Source of the DNA: Galerina marginata
Lineage: Eukaryota; Basidiomycota; Agaricomycetes; Agaricales; Galerinaceae
Assembly (NCBI GenBank): GCA_023014335.1
Contig: JAECYW010000013.1
Span: 310,001-374,000 of the forward strand
DNA length: 64,000 bases
Reading direction: 5' to 3'
In this document: positions 33,591 to 43,944 of the stretch, piece by piece
Position numbering within the stretch: position 1 is the stretch's first letter
Layout: each line of letters starts with the position of its first letter
Position numbers and translations under genes: made by a program
The notes under the pieces: model-generated
The model's input: the letters and a program-made list of their open reading frames with translations, nothing else
Databases searched by the model: none
Told to the model about the DNA's origin: nothing

Positions 33591-36500
33591 TTACGGCACA
33601 AATTCTTCAATCCACAGGTCATCATTGTAAATGTCAATGAGACATCAAGGCATGCTTACCTTCTTCATCCAGCAATGTTCCTTCATCCAAGCACGCCTGA
33701 ATGTAATCCGAGATCACAAGGTGTCGTCGTTTTGGTCTGGAAGGAAATTAATTTATCTACCGGTCGAGATGCACAAGAAAGCGACGAACTTGGAAGTGCG
33801 TTTCATCACTTCTAAACGTCGGCTTTCGTCGCGCTTGTCCAAGACTACGTGTGTTAGCTTCGGATCATCGAGGTCGACAATCTTTCCGCCATTCTCAAGG
33901 ATCAATGTAGCCAGCCTAAGGAAACTTCGACAAAACAGCATAAGACAATGAGGCAAAGTAAAATTTCCGGAGCTCATACCTTGCAGTTATACCCTTTTCG
34001 TACTTGGATATCTTGACGGCCATCCCATGTTTAGTGGCATTCTCCGAAGAGTCCAAGTAGAAGCAGCTGTAAGAGTTCAATAGATGCTTCCTCCATAGAT
34101 AAAACCTTACAGATGCCTAAAAATGTGTTCTTGGTCATATTCCATTGCGTTTTCGGTCTCGCCCATCTTCACGTCGTCATCCCGCTAGCGAAAAGCATGA
34201 GCGTTACCTCCACGCGTTGGGGCTTAAACCATAACTTACGGCAGGTTGCTTGCCAGCTGCCTTTTCAGAAGCAGGGGCTTTATCGTCTGACCTGACTTTG
34301 AACCAATCGTCGAGGTCGCTGTCATGTTCATCAGGCTCTGCGACATCAGCATTGTCGGAATCGTCCTCAGTGACAGAGTCTTCGTCGAAGTCTTTCTCAG
34401 TAGAAGTAGCTGTTGACGTTTTCATGTCGTCGACTTTAAACCATTCAGCAAGCAATGGGTCCATCTTTTCGTCCCCTTCGACTTTTGGTATGATGTCCTT
34501 CTCTGGAGGGGGTGACGCCATGGCTTCGTCGACCTCTCTCAAAGCCGAAGATGCACCACCAACCGAAGATTCTGATGCATTACCCTCTTCGTCCTCTCCG
34601 ACTATGCCATAGTCCTCGGCCGCCATAGATGCTTCGGTTGCATGGAAGAAATACCTTATATAGAGATTATGGAAGATCGAACGAAAGGATAAGTAGTCAC
34701 ACACTTCTGTCGCATGGGCAACTTTCTGCCATGTTCAATGGAATCTGTGATCCAGCTCGGCTTGATAACATCGATTGTGCCTTTGTTAATGACTAATTTG
34801 AGATCATAGGCTTTACATCGAAAGTTGTCAGCGAAGCTCCGAGAGATTACAATGAACTTACGCGTTACAGTGCCCCCGTATGCAACAAAGAGATCAGGTT
34901 GATTGGTAGCGATTTGCGCACAAGCCCCGCCATTTGCATAAATTCTGTTTGAAGTGTCATTGAGACATGTATAAGCATAAATACTATGGTCGTCCAAGAC
35001 TTACTGCTTCGTCAGGGATTTCTTGTCTTCTTCGCCTGTCCTCGACTTCGGGTCCGACATGACCACTTGGAGGACATTCAACGAAGTCTCGACAAGAAGA
35101 AAGAACTGTGCTGCGCACCAAATTTCATCCCTTCAAATAGGTTGCTTTCCACCTGCACACCCTTAACCTTTACGCCTTGATATTGGGGAAGAACGGTGGG
35201 CTAGCAATATACTTCAGCCACTCATAACGTCATAAATAGATGCCTTCCCACCTTGGTAACTGTCGTCTTTCGTTTCTTCTTGGTGACACTGAAGTATATT
35301 TAAATTGGGTATGGTATGATAGTTTTTCAAAAAAGAACTTGCCCTGCGTCACTTTCCATCTTCCTCTTCTTTTCGGAACGCATGCTTTCAAGGATGGCTA
35401 GAAGTTGGATCAGAATACGTCTAGTCGTGAATATAAAAATTTCGGACCTGAAGCAGACATGCAATCCGCAATACCAAGGTCATCTCGGATACTTAAAGCA
35501 CGAGGGAATCTCATGGTGAAGCCCATATAATACTGGTCTTGATATCAATGTAACCAATAGATGCCATCGAAGTATATATGAGTCAAACTCACCACTTGGT
35601 GTGATTTCTGCTGCTTTAACTTTCAGTATAAAAGAGCTATGATAGAGAGTTAATATGTTTTGTGAAGTAGTGGATCTTAGTACAGACTCTTCAGGGTTGA
35701 GATAGACATCTCCTTTATCATCTTGGCCGCGTTTCGCAGTTTGTAAGAACTCTGGTGGATGTTTGGGGTCCCATGGCTTCCATGGTTTGTCTCGGACCCA
35801 AACATAATCTGCAAATGATAATCCCGTGCCGATACGAACAAAAGTGCTGTACCTGAACAAAAAATGAAGTTTAAGAATTTCCAGAAGGCGGAGTTCTTTC
35901 TTACTTTGGTTCTTCGTCGTCCTCGTAGGTCCTCCGATCGTCAAAGACGGCACATATGAGAGTTGACACGCCTCCTGAACGTTTTCCAGAACCATAATTA
36001 CCAGCTATGTGTCCGCTGTGTTCGTGGAGTGTTTTGGCAGACTTTTGAATAAAGACTTACCGACAACAAGGACATCAACGGTTTCACCCATATTATCCTG
36101 TCATGACGTGAGTACGACGGTCCTGTCCATATGAAATCGGATACTTACCATGTATTCGGGCTTCACCTAAGTACGTCCATTGAGAAATGTCTCTTTAGAA
36201 TGGAAAATAAATTCACCTTGATCCAGTCCATGTTTCGTCCATTGAGGACATATTTTGATGAGGGATGCTTGATGACGAGACCTTCACCCCGTGCAGCCAT
36301 GACCTCGTCCATCTTTTCTCTGATATCCTTGGCGGTTTTTCCCTTGTATTCAACGGCCAACTCAATGCGTCCCGTGATTTCCTTCAGACATTGCTTCAGG
36401 TTGTTCTTTCGGAATGCAGTTGACCGATGAATGAGCGACTGGCCATTCAGGTACAATAGGTCGAATACTTTAACTGCCCGAACATTAGCCACCATTTAAG

Positions 36501-38145
36501 ACATAAGATGGGTAACATACAGCATGGACGAGGATTGTGTTCCTTCTTGGACTTATCTTCATTGGTACGACCTCAGCTCTGGGTAAAGAACATAATTGGC
36601 ACGGCAATACATACCAAGCGCCGCCGTCTTCAATGTGCCAAATGGAAGGTTGCGCTCGGAGACAGGGTCCCACACCAACATTTCACCGTCTAGGATGATG
36701 CTGCAAAAATTGAGCAACGAACTGGTACAGTAATCCAACTTACTCATCAATGCGAGAGTCAAAAGCTGCATCGATGAAGGGTGTTAAGCTGCCTGTCCCA
36801 ACATGTTTTCCGTACAGGTAGGTATAATCCTTCCCTTTTCTATTGAAGGCAGTCAGAAAAGAAATAAAGGGAAGGATTCAGAGTGTCAAACCGGGAGCAA
36901 TAGAAATACTCATTTCCTCGCTTGTGTAGCTGCATCCGTTCTCCGTCCAACTTCTCTTCGATGAAAAACTCTGATCCACCCATCTCCCTCACTGTATCTT
37001 CGATCTTCTTCGTCGGACGTTTGCACAACATTGGCGCAAATGCATGGAATAATTGCACCGTTTTGTCCTACTCAAAAGCATCAATGTTTATTACTTCACC
37101 TCAGGCCGAAATAAATAGACCTCGGCATTCAACCTGAAAGAAGGATCCCACAATTCATATGCGACCTTCTTCAGGTCAGAACAAGTATTATAAAGATCTT
37201 GTGCGTCTGGATGAAAGACGGAGAATACGGTGGTTTCTTTGACTGATATCACCATGTCTTGTTAACAATTTTTAGTGAGATAATTCGGGTCATTACAGAA
37301 CTGAAGAATACCTTTCAAAATGATGCGGACAATCCATCGTTGCTCTTCAGGCGTAGTACGGTTATATATACGTTGCAGAATCTTGGACTGGACATCCCTG
37401 CTCTCAAAAATTAGCAGGGACCTCCTTTCAAAAGAGCCGACACAACACACTGTTTGCCCATATTTTTCGACAGCTCATCGAGGATTTCGTTCAATTCGTC
37501 GATCGACAGAGTACCTTCAACGACGGAAGACCGCTTGCCAACCACCTCGTACAATACAGTGGGAAAGTCTCCTGATGTTTTCTGAAATATATAACGCAGT
37601 TATTTCTGGGACGCCACCCTGAACACAGAAGGCATACTTCGCGTTCGGTTGGCTTCTTCCAATTGAGTAAGCGAATAGCATCAGGATCTCTCATTCCCAG
37701 CGGGATTAATTTGATATAGGTCTTTGCCAGATTCTTCTCCTTCAGCCCGTAAACGGCACGTTCTCTGTCTTTCTGAACAGCAGGTGCGAAATGAGAGGAT
37801 GGCTAATGGCAGGCAACAATGGTGTAAGATACCTGCGGGAGAACGAGGCGTAGAACTGGATAAAGATCATACCCTTTCTCCTGTCGCCAATGCTGCAGAT
37901 ACGCTGAGAAATAAGGGGTATCATGGAGACAAAGGAGGGCATACAGTGAACCAAGCATCAATTAGCTTTCTCCGCCTGTCTTGCTTCCTTTCATTCTGAA
38001 GTTTTTCAAAGAGTCCAACCAATATACCAAATGGTGCACTTTCAAGATTCTGAGGGGGCGTTGGGTATGTAGGCGTCTCAACTATGGGCTCAGCTTGAGG
38101 ACCGGGGGAGTTTGGAGCAGAAGATGGAGCTGGTGTTGGTTGCAT
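33591..38145 (-). CDS. LIG4: DNA ligase IV
   Basis: A gene broken by many introns. The first exon starts MQPTPAPSSAPNSPGPQAEP and enters the alpha-helical DNA-binding domain (GILVGLFEKLQNERKQ, WRQEKGYDLYPVLRLVLPQK). The adenylation motif I is EEKLDGERM (about 36950), with the nucleotide-accepting Lys. Motif III-V regions follow (IILDGEMLVWDP, EGLVIKHPSSKYVLNGRNMD, DWIKVN), and an OB-fold motif (YGSGKRSGGVSTLICAVFDD). The C-terminal third holds tandem BRCT domains (LATLILENGGKIVDLDDPKL, KPSWITDSIEHGRKLPMRQK). The last exons end DEGTLLDEEEFVP if the intron ending at 33605 is used. LIG4 with XRCC4/Lif1 seals breaks in non-homologous end joining. The gene faces away from the kinase gene. Confidence 0.92.
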
Positions 38146-38411
38146 TATGGCAGGTACCGATATTGAACGTGAAGTCAGCCCTATTTTATATCAGGTTAAG
38201 AAGAGAGATTAATGGAATTGGAGTCAATTGTTGCAAGTTGTTGTACGTGCGACCTCGTGATGCCAAATCGGTTGCGACGCGTTCTTTGTCCTTGTTTGCT
38301 TCTGACTCTGACTGGCGGACCGCGTCAGGTTCTCCTTCATCTCTCAGCTCATCTTCCAACAATGTCAGCCACTAAACGGCTTCTTGTCTCTGACCATCTG
38401 CTCTCGTTACC
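38146..38411. promoter_or_regulatory. Divergent promoter between LIG4 and the kinase gene
   Basis: 266 bases separate two outward start codons and must hold both promoters. No specific site was recognised. Confidence 0.4.
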
Positions 38412-40844
38412 ATGACGGATCTCCAAAGTCCTTTTACCGTTCATACCGTGAAAGCCAGGCGTGACCCGAAGGTCATTGGTTTATGGAAAGTCGGGCGTAC
38501 ATTGGGAAAGGGTTTCTCAGGTGCGGTTAAATTGATTCCAAATTCAAATACAATCTCATACGCGAATCCATCTGCAGGTCACGTCAGAATAGCGCGTCAT
38601 TCAACGACAGGGCAGTACGCCGCGATCAAGATCATATCTAAATGCTCGTTGGCGAGCAGGGTTTCCTTGAACCGCATAGCAGACGAAGTCGACCACAACC
38701 TCCTCGCAGTTGAACGTGAAATTGTGGTCATGAAACTTATAGATCATCCAAACATCATGAAACTGTACGACGTATGGGAAACCTCGAGCAGCCTCTACCT
38801 CATCCTCGAATACGTCCAAGGCGGAGAGCTCTTTGACTATTTATGCACTGAAGGTCGCCGTCCTACCTCGGAAGTGGTCGGGTATTTCCAGCAGATCATA
38901 TGTGCAGTTGACCATTGCCATCGATACAACATAGCGCACCGCGACCTGAAACTCGAGAACATTCTCATTGACCAAGACTCGAATATCAAGGTCGCCGACT
39001 TCGGTATGGCTACATGGCAGGACGACATCCGCGGGAAGCTTCTTCGCACCTCTTGTGGAAGTCCTCACTATGCAGCGCCTGAGATCATTTCGGGGAAGCC
39101 TTACAATGGTTCCGCCTCTGATATTTGGTCCTGCGGCATCATCTTGTACGCTCTGCTCGCGGCAAAACTTCCTTTCGATGACGACGACTGTCCTGCTCTA
39201 TTGCATAAAATTTCGTTGGGGAGCTTTGTCATGCCCGAAGATATCGACCCTCGAGCCCAGGATCTAATTTCCCGCATGCTCAACACTGATGTCAAGAAGC
39301 GTATAACTATGCCTGAGATCATGCGGCATCCCTTTTTCTTATCTCAATCTCTAAAGAATCCAGCAGCCATGCCATCAAATCCCGACATGGATATTATTGC
39401 GCGGCCCGTCGGAAGTCTGTCTGCCATAGACCCCGACATTTTCGCGAACTTACGAATCTTATGGCACGGAGCCTCAGATTCTGAACTAATCGCCGGTCTC
39501 ATGAGTTCTGAGCGCAACTGGCAGAAGGGAATTTATCATCTGCTCGTGAATTATCGCAAAAGATACCTCGGCCTTCGGCAGCAGGAAGAAGAAGAAAGGT
39601 CGCAAGCCAACTCGGATCGCAGGAAAAGCAAACGACCAAAGAATCCCCCAGAATCTTCTTTTCCTCCTCGTGATGGACCCCCAACTCCCCGACGGGCTAG
39701 ACACCCTGGTGGCATGGCTACATCGTCAAATACGTCTTTGGCTCCTGGCCAGTTCCCAGTGATCTCGCTTTCCGCTCCATCACCCGAAAGGAAAACGCCA
39801 TCTTCGCGCAAGGCAGATGATGCTCGCATGACGGGCCTTACTGCCCCCCAACTAGAGAACGAAAAGATTCAGATATTTTTCCAGCAAATTGCGAACCATC
39901 TCAACGTCCTTCAAGCCCAGACCGGTGTGGCAGAGGGGAATGCCAGATCACGAACCAGAAGCACATCATCTGTAGGATCTCTCCCTCCGGTATTAATTGT
40001 ACCCGGAATTCCGTTGACCCCGCCTGCAACTCGACATGAAATCCACGATATAAGCTCCTGGGAAATGTTCCCGCTACCTAAAATTCTTGGCCCCCAGACT
40101 GCCACGAAGCCTCTTACCCTCCGACAGAAAAACCGCACTCCACGCCAAATCAACACCACCGACACGAATGACAAAGAGAACGTTATCCCAATAACTGAAT
40201 CTGACATTATTCATCGACAATCACCATTAACTCAGCACACCACGACCATGGGCGATGAACGGCACTTACAGATTCTCGCAACACCGGTTATCAGGCGTCC
40301 GTCGAAACTCAAGAAAAAACGAATTTCAACCGGCCCCGTTTCGCCCATGTTCTCAGATGCTGGTTCCTCTTTCACCTTCCCATCTCCAGTCGGTACTCCC
40401 AAGCGTAGCTGGCTGGACAACGTCTTCAAGTTCAAACCCGTATCCTACAGTCTGCTTTCCCGATATGACGTCCACACCACGAGAAGTGAATGTCGACGGC
40501 TCCTCATGGAAATGGACATGGTGGTTTCACTCGAAGACTCAGATAAACTTGGCCTTTTAAAATGTCGCTCTCGTGACAACAAAGACGGCAGCAATGCTTT
40601 GTTAGGTCTGAAGTCTGTCAAATTTCGCGTCGAGATGCGGTGGCCGACTCCTCAGCTCTGTCAAGAAGGATACCTGGTCTCTCTGCTTCTTGTCCAGGAA
40701 AAAGGTCCACTCGACGTTTTCAAGACAATATATCATCAGCTGGCTTCCACCTGGAACCTCGCACAATTTGATCAGCTTCCGAGTATCTCATCGAGATCTT
40801 CTTCGCGGACAGGTGTGGTAGTTGGTTCTATTATTCGTGGGTGA
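38412..40844 (+). CDS. Gin4/Hsl1/Cdr2-type serine/threonine protein kinase
   Basis: An intronless gene of 810 codons. The kinase domain spans residues about 22-310: glycine loop (LGKGFSGAVKL), catalytic Lys in YAAIKIISK, HRDLKLEN catalytic loop, ADFGMA, and APEIISGKPY after the activation segment SCGSPHYA. An insert before the catalytic Lys (PNSNTISYANPSAGHVRIAR) is unusual in length. A UBA-like helical segment follows, then a long disordered region with SP/TP sites. The C-terminal 110 residues (RSECRRLLMEMDMVVSLEDS, KSVKFRVEMRWP, DVFKTIYHQLASTWN) fit the KA1-like membrane-binding domain of the septin-associated Nim1-family kinases. In yeasts these kinases link septins and cell size to Wee1. 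The subfamily name is an inference from architecture. Confidence 0.9.
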   Translation: MTDLQSPFTVHTVKARRDPKVIGLWKVGRTLGKGFSGAVKLIPNSNTISYANPSAGHVRIARHSTTGQYAAIKIISKCSLASRVSLNRIADEVDHNLLAVEREIVVMKLIDHPNIMKLYDVWETSSSLYLILEYVQGGELFDYLCTEGRRPTSEVVGYFQQIICAVDHCHRYNIAHRDLKLENILIDQDSNIKVADFGMATWQDDIRGKLLRTSCGSPHYAAPEIISGKPYNGSASDIWSCGIILYALLAAKLPFDDDDCPALLHKISLGSFVMPEDIDPRAQDLISRMLNTDVKKRITMPEIMRHPFFLSQSLKNPAAMPSNPDMDIIARPVGSLSAIDPDIFANLRILWHGASDSELIAGLMSSERNWQKGIYHLLVNYRKRYLGLRQQEEEERSQANSDRRKSKRPKNPPESSFPPRDGPPTPRRARHPGGMATSSNTSLAPGQFPVISLSAPSPERKTPSSRKADDARMTGLTAPQLENEKIQIFFQQIANHLNVLQAQTGVAEGNARSRTRSTSSVGSLPPVLIVPGIPLTPPATRHEIHDISSWEMFPLPKILGPQTATKPLTLRQKNRTPRQINTTDTNDKENVIPITESDIIHRQSPLTQHTTTMGDERHLQILATPVIRRPSKLKKKRISTGPVSPMFSDAGSSFTFPSPVGTPKRSWLDNVFKFKPVSYSLLSRYDVHTTRSECRRLLMEMDMVVSLEDSDKLGLLKCRSRDNKDGSNALLGLKSVKFRVEMRWPTPQLCQEGYLVSLLLVQEKGPLDVFKTIYHQLASTWNLAQFDQLPSISSRSSSRTGVVVGSIIRG

Positions 40845-43116
40845 TAGTTCGAGATGACAAGTCAGCAGTTACTTGGTGAATGTAAATTAATTCAATCATG
40901 TGGTTTTAAGCAGCGAGGGCTCGCCGTGCGCTGTGGTTGGGATTAAATCTGAAGGTTTACTGAATGAGGCAGCTTAATCCGAATAAGGTAATTTAATCCC
41001 AATTCAGCCGAGTGGCACACTGTTGAGGCACACAGACGTCCTTCCCTCCAGTCGCAGCAATTTTGACTATAATTGAGCGTCCTCCTGATAATTTTAAAAC
41101 AATTTACATTGCTAGATGTCATTCTTTGCAACAAACTCGACCACTGACCTTGCTTCGGCTTCGGTCAACATCAAATTCCTTGACCGTGTTCATCTCTACT
41201 TCGTTTGTTCCGGTTAGATTTATAAGAAATGTGTTACATAAGGTTCTCTACCTTGACATGTCTCTCATTGCATTTTTCCTGCGGAAGCATCTCAGTGAGA
41301 TGCCTGGCAATGACTCGGATCAGAAATAATATCACAGATGAGAGCCCACTAAACTTTTGACTCCCCCACTACCGGCTAATGAAACAGCCTATGAACTTGG
41401 GGTTATTTAATAAAGTCATTTACTGATTGTTATATTTGACCGGGAAAAACCTAATGTCGGTCAGATTTTCACTTACATGTGGTCGCAGTTCAATCATAGA
41501 CTTTGCTCTTCTTCTTCAGCTCTTTTTCAGTACAAATACCACCGAAGATTTCTGAGCCAGGGTATTGCTTATTTCAATGTTATTTGCACAGGGGTTGACG
41601 TCGTGAATTACTCAAAATTTACCGGAGGCCGGCGGAACAAAAGATCTGGTAGGCGATCTTCCTTCAAGTTGAATAGCTATATTATTGTTCTCGTAGTATA
41701 CATTCTGTAAAAGACACGAATGCTCAACTGCATACAGGGTATCAGAACATAATCGGCAGCGCTTCTGGGAAAGGTTGACCATACACTCGTTTCTTCCATG
41801 AACAGAAATTGTCTGGCCAGTGGGAAGGAAGCATGAGGGAGGTTCCATCTTGTGGGAGGGAATCGACTTGGACCCACGAGCAACGTTCTATTTCTTGCGA
41901 AGACCACAGTACATTGGTCATTGAGCGCCATCTACTTTTCCACGTCTATGAATGGGGTACTGGACCGCAGGGATTTTTGAATCCAACCGAGTGACAAGTA
42001 TGCTTTCAAAGCTTGACAAACGTTGCAATGTGACTTAAACATGATACACGAGGACCAGTGTTTTCAATCAGTGAGCGCGCTGCAGACTAGTAAACTGGAA
42101 GGGTTCTCCCTAAGTTAAGATTAGAAGCATGTGCACGACATGCGGTATTTCAGTCCCACATCACACCATCAAAATGGACAACGGCAGAGAGAAGCGAACT
42201 CTGTATATAGTTATTGGGTAGAAACGGACGGGAGTCGCCAAACTCGGTCTGTGGGCGTGAATAACGCCTAAGCGACAGGATAGAATCTCCGAGACAACTT
42301 CGAGGTCGCCACAGGTTTATGAATGGTAAAGGTGAAGGAGTATGGATGAAATGTAATCAGTTCCGCGAACACCTGGGTCTTACCAGTATCCAACAGGCCA
42401 AGGACGCACTTTTGTCGCGTAAAAGCGGAGATAATGCCAAGGGAACGCTGGCGAGACTGCTTTGACTGTGCTGATGATGTGCACATGTGGCTGCAACCCA
42501 ACACTTAGCTCTTTTGCAATTCTGAGGCGTTGAGCACACGCGAAACCAGTGCACGGTAGACGTCCCACAGCAAGCAAGAGGATTCATTTTTACCACGAAA
42601 TGGCACAATTGACTGTGACCGAACAGATACAGAATAAAGATGACGACATCAAGTATCGATCCCAAGTTCCTGACATGTCGGAGAGACGACGAGCAGGAGC
42701 TCAAAAGAGTATTTTGAAAAGGCTTGGCCCACGTCGAGCGGCACTCCCAAGTAGGGGTTCCCGTGGAAGGTTGACAGCTCGCGTTCTCCGGGTCGGTGGT
42801 GCACCACGAGGAGAGAGTGAGGAGAACGGCAAGGCAGAGATTAATACACGACGGGTGCATGAGTACAGAGTGCAGCAGGCAAGTGCCAAAGATAGGCGAC
42901 CGAAATACGTGTGATGAAACCCGGACAAAGCACATGGAGGAGGGGACTTAATGAAAGCTGGGTCGATGTGCAGGTGGACCGAAGACAGCCGTCGGACGAA
43001 TGCAGCGACTGCCCACACGACCCTGGCACCACGTGCTTCCCTCCATACAAACACTTTCTCTCTCAAATACCATCTACAACCACCACCACAACCGCATTCC
43101 CCCAACATCCCAATCC
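40845..43116. other. Long intergenic region, no supported gene
   Basis: About 2.27 kb between the kinase and LC8 genes. Several open frames of 60-190 codons exist on both strands (e.g. 42357-42935 minus), but they overlap, lack splice-linked partners and resemble no family. A near-palindromic hairpin sits at 40937-41002. The rightmost 250 bases must hold the LC8 promoter. The remainder could be degenerate mobile sequence, which I cannot prove from one copy. Confidence 0.5.
40937..41002. repeat. Inverted repeat with 12-bp perfect arms
   Basis: TTGGGATTAAAT at 40937-40948 is matched by its reverse complement ATTTAATCCCAA at 40991-41002, with a 42-base loop that contains a further AATCC-type fragment. 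It lies 93 bases after the kinase stop codon. It may be a transcript-end hairpin or the end of an old miniature element. Confidence 0.55.
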
Positions 43117-43628
43117 ATGGACGCGCCAACCTCATCATCCACTGACACCGGCTCTGCACCCAGAGATGTCGCCCTCGCAGGCTCAGCCCCCAAAGCCATC
43201 ATAAAAAACGTCGACATGAGCGAGGAGATGCAACAGGAGAGCGTTGACATCGCGTCCGCCGCCCTCGAGAAATACAACATCGAGAAGGACATCGCAGCAC
43301 AGATCAAGAAGGAGTTTGACCGAAGGCACGGTCCTACTTGGCATGTTGTGGTTGGAAAGAATTTTGGCAGTTATGTCACCCACGGTATGTCGTGTTGTCT
43401 GCCTCCTTCGCCCGTCTGTCCGTCCATCGAACAGAAAACGCGAGCTTAGGAACGCGTTTTCTGTCAATAGCGGTACTGATATATCGGTCATGGGTCTAAA
43501 AATACTCTTTCTTGGCTTTGCCACCGTTCTTTTTTTTAACGGTCAACTGATTACGTTCTTTTCCAGAAACCAAACACTTCATCTACTTTTATGTCGGAAC
43601 CCTCGCTATTCTCATTTGGAAGTCATAA
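43117..43628 (+). CDS. DYNLL: Dynein light chain LC8
   Basis: Two exons, 43117-43384 and 43567-43628, code for 109 residues. The LC8 core is complete: [60 protein letters not shown] and the end [21 protein letters not shown]8 is a dimeric hub that binds short linear motifs and serves as a light chain of cytoplasmic dynein. Animal LC8 has 89 residues; the extra 20 here are a Ser/Thr/Ala-rich N-terminal extension. An ATG closer to the core would be NVDMSEEM, which would remove conserved strand 1, so 43117 is preferred. Confidence 0.95.
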
Positions 43629-43944
43629 ACGGGTTTAGAGAGACGAGGTCGTTTTGAGACGGGTCGTCAAATGCTTTTTTGGACTCTAATATTTTGCATT
43701 TGTTGGTAGACGGAGAGTCGGCAGCGGTCTGTTACTGTAAAAGTTTTTCTTTATTATATTGTTTTTTTCTCGCTAAACATATTCGATTCGTTTTTACGAG
43801 GCCGAATCGTTGAAGAAAAGAAAAGTACAACATGAATGAGGGTAAGTATAGTATGAGTGTGCTATAGGCAATAGGCTGTTCTAAATATGTGTCAAAAGGT
43901 GATACAAGGTTGGTCAATATATCTCAACCAGTCTCAACGGAACT
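43629..43944. other. Convergent intergenic region between LC8 and AXL2-like genes
   Basis: 316 bases that hold two 3' UTRs. T-rich on the plus strand near 43680-43760. No other feature was seen. Confidence 0.4.

Noticed and set aside
40937..41002. Inverted repeat read as a complete miniature transposon
   Set aside because: No flanking target duplication was seen and the loop is short, so only an inverted repeat is reported.
42357..42935. 192-codon open frame on the minus strand
   Set aside because: Cys/Ser/Leu-rich composition without any family feature, overlapped by frames on the other strand, and no splice partners; most likely noncoding.
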